The notes beneath the pieces are model-generated. The model saw only the letters and a list, made by a program, of their open reading frames with translations. It did no database searches and was not told the origin of the DNA. DNA of 50,322 nucleotides from Chromatiales bacterium (GTDB lineage: Bacteria > Pseudomonadota > Gammaproteobacteria > Chromatiales > Chromatiaceae), in contig JAQYVO010000206.1 of assembly GCA_030145425.1 (NCBI GenBank), positions 1 to 50,322 of the forward strand. Direction: 5' to 3'. Numbering within the stretch: the stretch's first letter is position 1; each line of letters opens with the position of its first letter. This document shows, one piece after another, positions 40,886 to 49,133 of this stretch. Made by a program: the position numbers and the translations under genes.

Positions 40886-40915
40886 ATCTATCTCACAGAT
40901 TATGGCCTGTCCTTG

Positions 40916-40942
40916 TTATCGGACAAAGTCGTAAAAACTTTA
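40916..40942 (-). promoter_or_regulatory. Sigma-28 (FliA) promoter
   Basis: On the minus strand TAAAGTTT, an 11-nt spacer, and TCCGATAA match the FliA consensus TAAAGTTT-N11-GCCGATAA at 15 of 16 positions. The -10 element lies 30 nt before the small flagellar-like gene. The rest of the 327-bp stretch 40886-41212 holds only the hairpin at 41101-41165. Confidence 0.85.
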
Positions 40943-41100
40943 GTCTGCGAGTATCTGCCGGGAAAACGAGAAAACCGGGTCAGAATACGATTCTTGCTTA
41001 ATATAAAAGAAAAATGTGATTTAACCCGAATGGCACCTACTTAAGCCAAGCCCGCTCCTACCGACAGATTGACGCAGATTCATCGGAAGAAAGCAGAATC

Positions 41101-41165
41101 GTAGGGTCGAATTCATTCGACCAATACTCGAGAAGAGGCTGTTGGCCGAATGAATTCGGCCCTAC
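41101..41165. repeat. Long inverted repeat (hairpin) with GAATTCATTCG arms
   Basis: The 22-bp arms at 41101-41122 and 41144-41165 are inverted copies (GTAGGGTCGAATTCATTCG in the left arm) with only two mismatches, separated by 21 bp. It is 48 bp downstream of the NtrC-type regulator's stop. Such TAGGG-GAATTCATTC repeats are a known kind of dispersed intergenic hairpin. It may also act as a terminator or mRNA stabiliser for the minus-strand operon. Confidence 0.75.
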
Positions 41166-41212
41166 AACGGCAATCTACCCTGATCCAACCCCATTCTTTG
41201 CGGTTTTATGGG

Positions 41213-42604
41213 TCAATCCTCTTCTGCATCGTCGCTATCGGTAACGTTGGGTGTTTCCAGCTGATAATGGCGGATCATGCGCCTGAGCCTCGGGCGCGAT
41301 ATATTCAGCACCTCACAGGCTTGCCCCCTGTGCCAGCCGGTGGCATCGAGTACACGCTGGATGTGATCGCGTTCCATCTCTTCGAGGCTCCTCTGTTCAA
41401 TGGGCTTGGCCCGGGGTTTATCTGCCGAAGGTGACCATTGCTCGTTGCAAAGGTGTGAAGGGAGCAGTTCCCGGCTCAGGGTGTTGCCGTGGGAGAGGGC
41501 GACGGTTTTCATCAGCACATTTTCCAGCTCTCGAATATTGCCGGGCCAATCGTATGTTTCAAGACAGGCTACAGCATCGCGTGTGATGTAGGTGATATTT
41601 CGGTGCAACTCCCGGTTGATGCGGTCCAGGAGTGTCTGGACCAGATCCATCATGTCCTCCTTGCGCTCCCTCAGCGGCGGCAGATGGATGGTGACCACCT
41701 GCAGTCGATAATATAGATCCTCCCGAAAAAGGCCTTCCCTCACCTTTCGCTCGAGTTCCACGTTAGTAGCCGTAATGATTCGGGCATCCGTGCTTTGCAC
41801 CTGCTTGGCGCCCAGTGGGGTGAACTCCTTGTACTGCAGGACCCGTAGAAGCTTTGCCTGCATTGCCGGTGAGATCTCGCTGATCTCGTCTAGAAAGATG
41901 GTGCCGCCCCGCGCCAGGGTGAATTTGCCGTCCTGTTTGACAACTGCTCCGGTGAACGCCCCTTTCTCATGACCGAACATGTCCGATTCCAATAGCGTCT
42001 CAACCAAGGCTGCACAGTTTACCGCGACGAAGGGGCCGTCCGGGTGGCCTCCCGCCCGATGTATGGCGCGGGCAACCAGTTCCTTTCCGGTGCCGGATTC
42101 GCCGGTGATCAACACGGTTGCCGGGCTTTGGGCGACCATACCGATGGTTTTGAATATCTCTTTCATTGCCCGGCTGCGGCCAACCATTGTGAGTCGGCTG
42201 TCTTCCGTGGCTGCGCGGGTCGCGATCAGGTGTTCCCCCGTACTGTCGGCGGAAAGCATTTTGCCGATGGCAACGTCCAGCTCGTCGATATCGATGGGCT
42301 TGTGGATGTAGTCTTCCGCTCCCTTCTGCATCGCTTCGATGGTGCTTTCCATGTCATGAAATGCAGTAATCATAATGATCTTCAATGCCGGCAGTTCCCG
42401 CTTGAAGTCCGGCAGTCCTTCCAGCCCTGAACGGCCCGGCATGCGGATATCCAATATCAGCAGATCAGGTTTTGTGCGCCGGCAGCCTTCCAGCCCTTCG
42501 TCCACGCTGTGGGCAATGCTTACCTCGTTGCCCTGGCCGCGAAGATGCAGCTGCAGGGTGCGGCAGCTCGCCGCATCGTCATCGACGATCAGGATGTTGC
42601 TCAT
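41213..42604 (-). CDS. NtrC-family sigma-54-dependent response regulator
   Basis: 463 residues. The receiver domain has the acidic pair at IVDDDA and phosphoacceptor Asp52 (LLILDIRMPGRSG). The AAA+ domain (about 140-375) has Walker A GESGTGKE, the sigma-54 loop GAFTGA and FLDEISEI. The C-terminal Fis-type HTH contains HRGQACEVLNISRPRLRRMI. It lies 24 nt after the sensor kinase gene and is the last gene of a minus-strand run that starts beyond the window, so it may control the genes upstream in the same run. No matching -24/-12 promoter was found in those gaps. Confidence 0.93.
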   Translation of the reverse strand: MSNILIVDDDAASCRTLQLHLRGQGNEVSIAHSVDEGLEGCRRTKPDLLILDIRMPGRSGLEGLPDFKRELPALKIIMITAFHDMESTIEAMQKGAEDYIHKPIDIDELDVAIGKMLSADSTGEHLIATRAATEDSRLTMVGRSRAMKEIFKTIGMVAQSPATVLITGESGTGKELVARAIHRAGGHPDGPFVAVNCAALVETLLESDMFGHEKGAFTGAVVKQDGKFTLARGGTIFLDEISEISPAMQAKLLRVLQYKEFTPLGAKQVQSTDARIITATNVELERKVREGLFREDLYYRLQVVTIHLPPLRERKEDMMDLVQTLLDRINRELHRNITYITRDAVACLETYDWPGNIRELENVLMKTVALSHGNTLSRELLPSHLCNEQWSPSADKPRAKPIEQRSLEEMERDHIQRVLDATGWHRGQACEVLNISRPRLRRMIRHYQLETPNVTDSDDAEED

Positions 42605-42628
42605 GTCTCACCTTTTTCGAACATAGTG

Positions 42629-45217
42629 TTAACAGGCCCTCAAATCATCTTTCTGTGGCGACACCGGTAAGGTCACGGCAACACAGGTACCCTGGGGTCG
42701 ATTCGGGTACATGGTTATCGTTGCCTGGTGTTGATCGAGTACACGTTTGACAATGGATAATCCCAATCCTGTCCCCTTGGCCCGGGTGGTATAGAAGGGT
42801 TCAAACACCTTTTCCAGCACCTCATTTGAAATGCCGTTGCCGTTATCACAGATCTCGACCCGGACAGCCGTACCGCTCTGTCCCAGTTCTATCATGGCAT
42901 CGATGGAAATATTGGCATTTTCCGCCTGCGCTGTTGCCTGAGCTGCATTGGTGATCAGGTTGGTGAATACCTGCCGGAGCTTTACCGCATCCGCATAGAG
43001 TGTGGGCAGGCCGGGATGATAGTGGGTGATCAATTTCACCCTGTGTTCATCAATACTGCGTTGCGATATGCCGACGGCCATATCTATGATTTTGTCGATG
43101 GTGATCCAGTCCGGCTTCAGGGCGTCAGGTCGGGAGAAGGTAAGCATGTCCGACAGGATCTCCTCCATGTAGCGGATTTGCTCCATGGAAATCTGGTGCA
43201 GTTCACTGGCTTCCTCATTGTTGTCGATCCCCGAATTCTTTCCCAGTATCTGCAGCGTCATTTTCACCGAAGAGAGGGGGTTGCGCAGGTCGTGGGCGAT
43301 CATGCTGGCCATGCGCCCCATGGCCGTGAAGGCCTGGGTCCTTGCCAGTTCCCTGTTGCGTTCCTCGACCTCCTGCTCAAGCCGCTTGCGTTCCGTGATG
43401 TCTTCTTTTACCGCCAGATAATGGGTTATCTCCCGGTCCGGGTTTCTGATCGCCGATATGGAGGCCGATTCCCAGTAGAGTTCCCCCGATTTTTTACGGT
43501 TGTGGAACTCACCGCGCCACTCGCCGCCGGCTGTAACCGTCTTCCACAGATTGCCGTACTCCTCAGAGGTGGTCTCACCGGATTTGAGCAGTCGGGGGTT
43601 CTTGCCCATGACCTCTTCCGGTGCATAGCCGGACACCTCGGTAAACTTGGGATTTACATATTCGATCATTCCCCGGTTATTGGTGATCAGCACAATGCTC
43701 GGGCTCTGCTCCACCGCCTGTGAGAGTTTTCTCAGTTCAGCTTCCGTTCGGCGCTGTTCCGTAATCTCCTCACCGATGGCAGTGACACCGATCACCGCCC
43801 CCTCCGCATCATAGGATAGGGTGTTGTTCCAGGCCACGAGGCGCAGATCGCCGTCCCGGGTCTTGATCCGGCTCTCGAAGCGCGAGGGCAGGCTCACAGG
43901 GCTGTCCATCCAGTTTGTCACCTGATCCATCTCTTCTTTCAGGTCCGTTGAGACGAACCGGTCCAGCCATCGTTCACCGACCAGATCGCTGCGTTCCCAG
44001 CCGGTGAGGCGCAGGAAAAAATCGTTGCAGAAGGTGATCCTGCCATCCCGGTTCAGGGCGACGGCGGCGAGGTTGATGTTTTCCAGGGTATGGCGGAAAC
44101 GCTGCTCGTACTCACGTTGGGATTCGGCTTTGCGATGCCGGTGCCGGGTGTGGGCCAGGACCCAGGACGCCAGCGCAAGCAGGCTCAGCATGGCGAGATA
44201 GAGTGCCATGTGGTTACGAATGAAAAGGGGCAGGGTGGCGGAGAGTTCCCGGGGCGTTACCCTGGAAATGATCTTCCAGAATTCGGAGTAACCCTGAAAC
44301 AGTGCCGGGGTGGTCAAACCCGATTCCGCCGCCGATAGCGCAATATCCAACGGCTTTATAGTGGCGTAGGTGAACAGGCCGCTACCGGTTTGAAACTGCC
44401 CGGCATCCTTTTCCCTGATCTGTCGCCAGGCTTCCGGGTGGCGTTGCCCGAACACGGTCGGGTTATCCAGCATAAAGCCCCACTCATCCTCTTTGCGCGG
44501 ACTGCTGAGCCAGTAGCCTTGCTCATTGACGAGTTCCACATGATCCGCAATGTTCGCAGCCGCCCGAATGAAGCTGTCGATCAGCCTGCTGCCGAGGAAG
44601 TTGAGAATGACGATGCCCTGCTTCTCCCCATTGGAATCGAATACCGGTGTGCCGAATCGCATCATGGGTTTGAAGGGGCGTTCGATGTGCCCCCCTTCCA
44701 CGTTGAGGTCCAGGGGGGAAAGGTAGATGCGGCCCTTCTCGAGTGCCATGGCTTCCGGAAAGTAGTAGCGGCCGGCCTTGTTCTGCAGCTCTGAACTCGG
44801 GACGTTGAAAGGGCTGCCCTGATTGTAGTTAACGCGGACCACCTCCCTGCCGGAGCTGTCCAGGAAGCGGATCTGATCGTACAGGCGCTTGTTTCTGGAA
44901 AACGCCAGGAATACCCGACTGATGCGCCGTTCGCGTTCCTTTGTGGATTCCTCGAACAGGCCCTGTTGTTCAATATTCTCCGCCAGGAACATCAGGTCGC
45001 CGACCACACCGGTAATGTCGCTGGACAGCGTCCGATTTGCCAGGTCGACGTTGAGCAGTTCCCGGGCTTCTCTGGCGGATCGTTCCGTCGTGTGAAAGGT
45101 GTAGTAATGCATGAATCCGACGAAAGCCAGTACTGCGAACAAGGGCAGGAAAACCTCCAGGAACCCTCTGAAGAGGCTAAGTCGTGAGAGCGGTGCTGGC
45201 GGTGGGGTTATCGGCAT
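42629..45217 (-). CDS. Membrane sensor histidine kinase (dCache-PAS-PAS-HisKA-HATPase)
   Basis: 862 residues. Membrane helix 1 (about 18-38: FLPLFAVLAFVGFMHYY) and helix 2 (about 330-350: LYLAMLSLLALASWVLA) frame a large periplasmic dCache-like sensor (IRFLDSSGREVVRVNYNQG, MMRFGTPVFDSNGEKQGIVI). Two PAS domains follow (TLENINLAAVALNRDGRITF and AVEQSPSIVLITNNRGMIEY), then HisKA with MIAHDLRNPLSSV and an ATPase domain with N box NLITNAAQAT and G boxes DNGNGISN and GTGLGLSIV. The signal is unknown. It overlaps the preceding small membrane gene by 10 nt. Confidence 0.92.
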   Translation of the reverse strand: MPITPPPAPLSRLSLFRGFLEVFLPLFAVLAFVGFMHYYTFHTTERSAREARELLNVDLANRTLSSDITGVVGDLMFLAENIEQQGLFEESTKERERRISRVFLAFSRNKRLYDQIRFLDSSGREVVRVNYNQGSPFNVPSSELQNKAGRYYFPEAMALEKGRIYLSPLDLNVEGGHIERPFKPMMRFGTPVFDSNGEKQGIVILNFLGSRLIDSFIRAAANIADHVELVNEQGYWLSSPRKEDEWGFMLDNPTVFGQRHPEAWRQIREKDAGQFQTGSGLFTYATIKPLDIALSAAESGLTTPALFQGYSEFWKIISRVTPRELSATLPLFIRNHMALYLAMLSLLALASWVLAHTRHRHRKAESQREYEQRFRHTLENINLAAVALNRDGRITFCNDFFLRLTGWERSDLVGERWLDRFVSTDLKEEMDQVTNWMDSPVSLPSRFESRIKTRDGDLRLVAWNNTLSYDAEGAVIGVTAIGEEITEQRRTEAELRKLSQAVEQSPSIVLITNNRGMIEYVNPKFTEVSGYAPEEVMGKNPRLLKSGETTSEEYGNLWKTVTAGGEWRGEFHNRKKSGELYWESASISAIRNPDREITHYLAVKEDITERKRLEQEVEERNRELARTQAFTAMGRMASMIAHDLRNPLSSVKMTLQILGKNSGIDNNEEASELHQISMEQIRYMEEILSDMLTFSRPDALKPDWITIDKIIDMAVGISQRSIDEHRVKLITHYHPGLPTLYADAVKLRQVFTNLITNAAQATAQAENANISIDAMIELGQSGTAVRVEICDNGNGISNEVLEKVFEPFYTTRAKGTGLGLSIVKRVLDQHQATITMYPNRPQGTCVAVTLPVSPQKDDLRAC

Positions 45218-45537
45218 TGCGTATCGATGTGTTGTTTCAATCTGCCGAGATATTCCTCGAGCTCCTCGTTGCTCTCCCTGGGTATCAGGAAAGTCAGGCG
45301 GGCAGCGATAATATAAGGCTTTCGTTCACCATCCCCGGCGGGTTCCCTTTCGGTCAGCAGCCTGCGAACATGCTCCAATGTCTGTACCGGATCATTGCAA
45401 TATCGGGGCAGAGTGATGTTGGTCGAGTACCACTGGGCCGCACCCGATATGCCCAATACGATCAGCAGCACCACAAGCACCATTTTCATCGGCCGGAATG
45501 GAGGCTTGTCCGCCAGATTTTCCAACTGCCGGTTCAT
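45208..45537 (-). CDS. Small single-pass membrane protein of unknown function
   Basis: 109 residues. A basic N-terminus is followed by one membrane helix (about 18-38: MVLVVLLIVLGISGAAQWY) and a periplasmic domain with a Cys pair (RYCNDP and the C-terminal TQCR). Its 3' end overlaps the kinase start by 10 nt and its 5' end follows HemG by 43 nt, which places it between tetrapyrrole-type enzymes and the sensor kinase. A periplasmic partner for the kinase sensor domain is possible but unproven. No family recognised. Confidence 0.6.
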   Translation of the reverse strand: MNRQLENLADKPPFRPMKMVLVVLLIVLGISGAAQWYSTNITLPRYCNDPVQTLEHVRRLLTEREPAGDGERKPYIIAARLTFLIPRESNEELEEYLGRLKQHIDTQCR

Positions 45538-45580
45538 GGGCGGGCGACATCACCGATCAGTTTCACGGGGCCGTGGTGCA

Positions 45581-47014
45581 CTAGATACCCGTAGCCTGTG
45601 AGGAGGGTACCACGGGATGTCCTGCCGAAACGCGCCTCCGCTGAGCATTCTCCCTCCCGTCTATCTGCTTCGACACCTTATTGGCTGTTCTCATACTCTG
45701 AAAAATACGCTCCCGTACAGATACACCGTCAATATAGTTGGCGTTGATGTGCAGGCCTGGAAGTTTCTCCAGACAGTGCCTTATTTGCTCGATCCGGGCC
45801 GGGTAATCGCCGTGGTACAGGGGCAGCCCCTTGGGATGTCTGTCAATGCGTACATAGTCTGGCAGGCCGCGGATTCCCATCAGGGGCGAAAGCCCCGAAA
45901 GCACGTTTTCCATCATGGTCATGTCGTCCTGGTCGAGCTGACCGGGATGCCTGGTGCCGCCCAGGTAAGTGCTGAGCAGAGCATGCCCCTCGGGTGCCCG
46001 CTCCGGAAAGAGCCCGCTCATCCAAATATTCCCGTTGAAGCCAATGCCTTCCTGTCGGGGCACAAGGAACCCCGTGCCGTCCAATTGTTGCCGGATCTGA
46101 TTTCGCTGAAATCCGAGATGCAGAACCGCCAGCGGTGCGTAATCTATGCCACCGACCAGGGAGGCCAGCTCTCCACTGGTTTCACGGAGAACTTCTGAGG
46201 CGTTGTCGGCGGGGATGCTCAGCACCAGTTGGGGCGTGCACATGATGTGCCGGCCCTCTGTGGAATCGGCAACAACTCTCCACGAGCTGCCTTCACGGCT
46301 GATCGAGACAACCTTCAGGCCACTGCGCAGTTTCACGCCCGGTGCGGTGCCCAGGGTATCCACCAGTTCCGACATGCCGTTACGGAAGGAGAAAGTTTCG
46401 GCGCAGTTGACCCGGTGTCGTCTGATGAATCGACGGACCAGCATGCCCATGGTGATGCTGCCGAAGCGCCGTTCCAGCTCGGTGAGACGGGGCAGCACCG
46501 CTTGTGCGCTGGCCTGATCCACATCGGAGGCGAGGGTGCCCGCGATAAAGGGTTCGATGGTCGTTTCCAGGACTTCACGGCCGAACCGCCGGGTAATGAA
46601 TTCCGCAACCGTCTCGGATTCATGCCCCCCGCGCGGGATCAACATCTCGGACATCAGGCGTACCTTGGTTTGCCAGCTCCAGAGGTTCGAGGTCATGAGC
46701 GCGGGTGCCTCCATGGGCACCCTGACCAACTGCCCCTGCCGCAGTACATAGCGGTTCAGGTTGTCCGGCTGCACGGATTTGCCTGCCTCGAGGCCCGACT
46801 CCAGTACGAGCCGGTCGATCTCCGGCCGATGGTTGACCAGCAGGCCGGCGGCACGCTCGGTCAGATAGCCCTGTTCCCGGGTGGTCCGGATCTTCCCCCC
46901 CGGCCGTTCACCCGCTTCCCAGATCTCGACACCAATGCCGCATCGAGCAAGCCACCAGGCTGTGGAGAGCCCGGAGATTCCGCCGCCGATGATAAGGACA
47001 TTAGGTCTGTTCAT
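45581..47014 (-). CDS. Protoporphyrinogen oxidase-like FAD enzyme (HemY/HemG class)
   Basis: 477 residues of the FAD-dependent amine-oxidase fold. The N-terminal dinucleotide motif NVLIIGGGISGLSTAWWLAR is followed by EAGERPGGKIRTT; the substrate region has RFGREVLETTIEPFIAGT and GDPDQ-like equivalents; the C-terminal FAD motif reads HINANYIDGVSVRE. The overall pattern is that of oxygen-dependent protoporphyrinogen or coproporphyrinogen oxidases (HemY type), though related desaturases share it. The neighbours upstream are radical SAM/PCP_red genes, which points to tetrapyrrole chemistry. It follows the radical SAM gene by 68 nt. Confidence 0.85.
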   Translation of the reverse strand: MNRPNVLIIGGGISGLSTAWWLARCGIGVEIWEAGERPGGKIRTTREQGYLTERAAGLLVNHRPEIDRLVLESGLEAGKSVQPDNLNRYVLRQGQLVRVPMEAPALMTSNLWSWQTKVRLMSEMLIPRGGHESETVAEFITRRFGREVLETTIEPFIAGTLASDVDQASAQAVLPRLTELERRFGSITMGMLVRRFIRRHRVNCAETFSFRNGMSELVDTLGTAPGVKLRSGLKVVSISREGSSWRVVADSTEGRHIMCTPQLVLSIPADNASEVLRETSGELASLVGGIDYAPLAVLHLGFQRNQIRQQLDGTGFLVPRQEGIGFNGNIWMSGLFPERAPEGHALLSTYLGGTRHPGQLDQDDMTMMENVLSGLSPLMGIRGLPDYVRIDRHPKGLPLYHGDYPARIEQIRHCLEKLPGLHINANYIDGVSVRERIFQSMRTANKVSKQIDGRENAQRRRVSAGHPVVPSSQATGI

Positions 47015-47082
47015 AAGTTACTAGTTAGTGCCTGTCCATAAATAAGTGAATATCTGTAGCCCGGATGGACACCAGTTCCTAG

Positions 47083-49116
47083 TCACTTTCTTCTCAACTC
47101 CGCCTTCATCTTTTCCAACATCTCACGATCGATAACACCCAGACCTCCACCGTCGGGGGCTTGTTTGGATTGGACATATTCCCTGATCTCGGAAAACCGT
47201 TCCGCCGCCTGCTCGTTCCCTTTCAGCCTGGGTACCCGGTTGCGGGCGATATCGAAGGCACCGAAGTCCAGGTTCTTCATACCAAAGCCCTTCATACGCC
47301 TGACCGCCCGCATCATCGCGCGGTTGCGGAACCGGGTCAGGTCATCGCTGCTGATTTTTGACAGTCCCTCGCGGCGGGCGTTGAACTCCGCCGCCTTCTT
47401 TATGCCCGCACGTATGAAATCAGGAGCCGTTTCGACACGGGCCAGGGCTTGAGGGTCCCATTCCACACCGGCCCCATCGGTGGAAATCACTTTCTCCACA
47501 TCATTCTTCGAGACGTTCGTGCCGTTGCGTTTAAGCGTCTCCCGCTCCGCGGCCGATTCCATGCCGGGGCGAACGAACAGGGCAGCGGCAGGTGACCGGT
47601 CTGACATCAGGGTATCAATGAGTTGTTCTGCCTCGGCGTCCCAGGGCAGACGGCGACCCGGTGCATCCTCCGCTTCGAGCCGCTGCAGCAGTTTGATGTT
47701 GACCTCCAGCCGACCCTCCGACCGGGCCACGTCGCAGGCAACCTGATACACACCATCCTGAAGGAAGGCGGGCAGTTCCTCGAGATAGCGCCGTGCTTCC
47801 TCAGTCCAGGGCAGTTCCTCCGGCGGACCTTTTTGTTCGGCCGGCAGTTTCTCTCCGGGTGTAGGGTCAGGACGTTTACCCGGAAAGTTGTCCCCGAAGC
47901 GCCTGGCTGCAAGTGTCGCCATGTGGTCTGTGGTGACCTCTGACTCTCCCAACTCAATGACGTGGGCTTCCGCCCGCTTGCGCACCATCTTGCGCAGAAA
48001 CCCCGGAACCCGTTCGAGGCGTTGCTCCGCTTCCTCGGACCATCTGACAATTCCGGACCGGTCCTCCGAGAGCGGCTCGATGACGGGACGGCCTGAAGGA
48101 TAGTGGCTGCACCAGGGGTCCGCGTCCATCAGATCATCCCCCATGGCCAGCGGGCGTGCCCGGCAGCCGCCGCAGAGCTTGCGGTATTCGCAGCGACCGC
48201 ATTTACCGCCCAATTGTGGATCACGCAGCCGCCCGAACGTGGCCGATTCGTCCCAGATATGCCAGAAATCCTTCTCCCGAATGCTGCCCTCTTCATCGGG
48301 GATGTAAGGGCAGGCCGTGACGGCACCTTCGGGCGTGATACGGCAGTAATGGATGCCCGCGAGACAGCCGCCGCCTTCATAACCCTGGGCACGTGTCAGG
48401 GGGGACTCCGGGTCATGCTCGTAAGCGACACGCTTGTAGTGGGGTGCGCAACGTGCCCGGATGATCAGGTCCGTGGTTTCCGCCTGGGCTTTCACCAGTT
48501 CACCCAGCACCTGCTCGTACCGGGCCGGGGTGATATCCGACATGGATTCGCCGCGGCCGGTACAGACCAGGAAAAAGATGTTCAGCACATGGGCGCCGGA
48601 TGCCCTGGCGAAGTCGATCATCGGCTTCACCTCGTGGGCGTTATGCTCCGTGACCGAGAAATGGACCTGAAACGGCAACCCCTGACGGCGGCAATGTTCC
48701 ATACCGTTCAGGGTCTTCTCCCAGCTGCCCGGACAGCCTCTGAAAGCGTCGTGCACCGCGGGGTCGAGAGAGTCGAGGCTGATGCCCAGACCCATCGCCC
48801 CCGCCGCCTTAAGGGATTCCACCCTTTGACCGTTGAGCAGCACACCGTTCGTACCCACCACCATGGCAAGCCCCAGGTCAGATCCGTGTCTGATCAGCGT
48901 TTCCAGATCTTTCCTCAGCAGCGGTTCGCCACCGGTGAGAACCACCATGGTTTCGTTGCTGCGGGAAACGATCTCACCCAGTAGAGCCTTCACTTCATCT
49001 GTCGTCAGTTCCTCGCTGCCGCCATCCAGGCGTGTTTCGGCATCCATGTAACAATGGTCACAGGCCAGATTACAGCGGCGGGTGAGATTGACGGCGATGA
49101 GGTAGAGATCGTTCAT
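47083..49116 (-). CDS. Radical SAM/SPASM protein with four C-terminal PCP_red-like modules
   Basis: 677 residues. The radical SAM core (1-220) has the cluster motif CNLACDHC (Cys15, 19, 22), LTGGEPLLR and a VGTNGVLL strand. A SPASM-type region (about 250-340) contains GGGCLAGIHYCRI, VTACPYIP and CGRCEYRKLCGGCRARPLA, as in NirJ/AhbD/PqqE relatives. From 357 there are four modules of about 50 residues that each open with W-S/T/D-E-A (357-405, 435-480, 490-547, 551-600), resembling the PCP_red domain of protochlorophyllide-reductase subunit B; the third is diverged. The next gene upstream, 17 nt away, is made of the same module. Substrate is probably a tetrapyrrole or peptide; undecided. Confidence 0.83.
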   Translation of the reverse strand: MNDLYLIAVNLTRRCNLACDHCYMDAETRLDGGSEELTTDEVKALLGEIVSRSNETMVVLTGGEPLLRKDLETLIRHGSDLGLAMVVGTNGVLLNGQRVESLKAAGAMGLGISLDSLDPAVHDAFRGCPGSWEKTLNGMEHCRRQGLPFQVHFSVTEHNAHEVKPMIDFARASGAHVLNIFFLVCTGRGESMSDITPARYEQVLGELVKAQAETTDLIIRARCAPHYKRVAYEHDPESPLTRAQGYEGGGCLAGIHYCRITPEGAVTACPYIPDEEGSIREKDFWHIWDESATFGRLRDPQLGGKCGRCEYRKLCGGCRARPLAMGDDLMDADPWCSHYPSGRPVIEPLSEDRSGIVRWSEEAEQRLERVPGFLRKMVRKRAEAHVIELGESEVTTDHMATLAARRFGDNFPGKRPDPTPGEKLPAEQKGPPEELPWTEEARRYLEELPAFLQDGVYQVACDVARSEGRLEVNIKLLQRLEAEDAPGRRLPWDAEAEQLIDTLMSDRSPAAALFVRPGMESAAERETLKRNGTNVSKNDVEKVISTDGAGVEWDPQALARVETAPDFIRAGIKKAAEFNARREGLSKISSDDLTRFRNRAMMRAVRRMKGFGMKNLDFGAFDIARNRVPRLKGNEQAAERFSEIREYVQSKQAPDGGGLGVIDREMLEKMKAELRRK

Positions 49117-49133
49117 TTCGTGATGAGCGGAAC

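Noticed and set aside
48103-48984. 293-residue plus-strand frame opposite the radical SAM gene
   Set aside because: Antisense to a gene with clear CxxxCxxC and SPASM motifs; no motif of its own.
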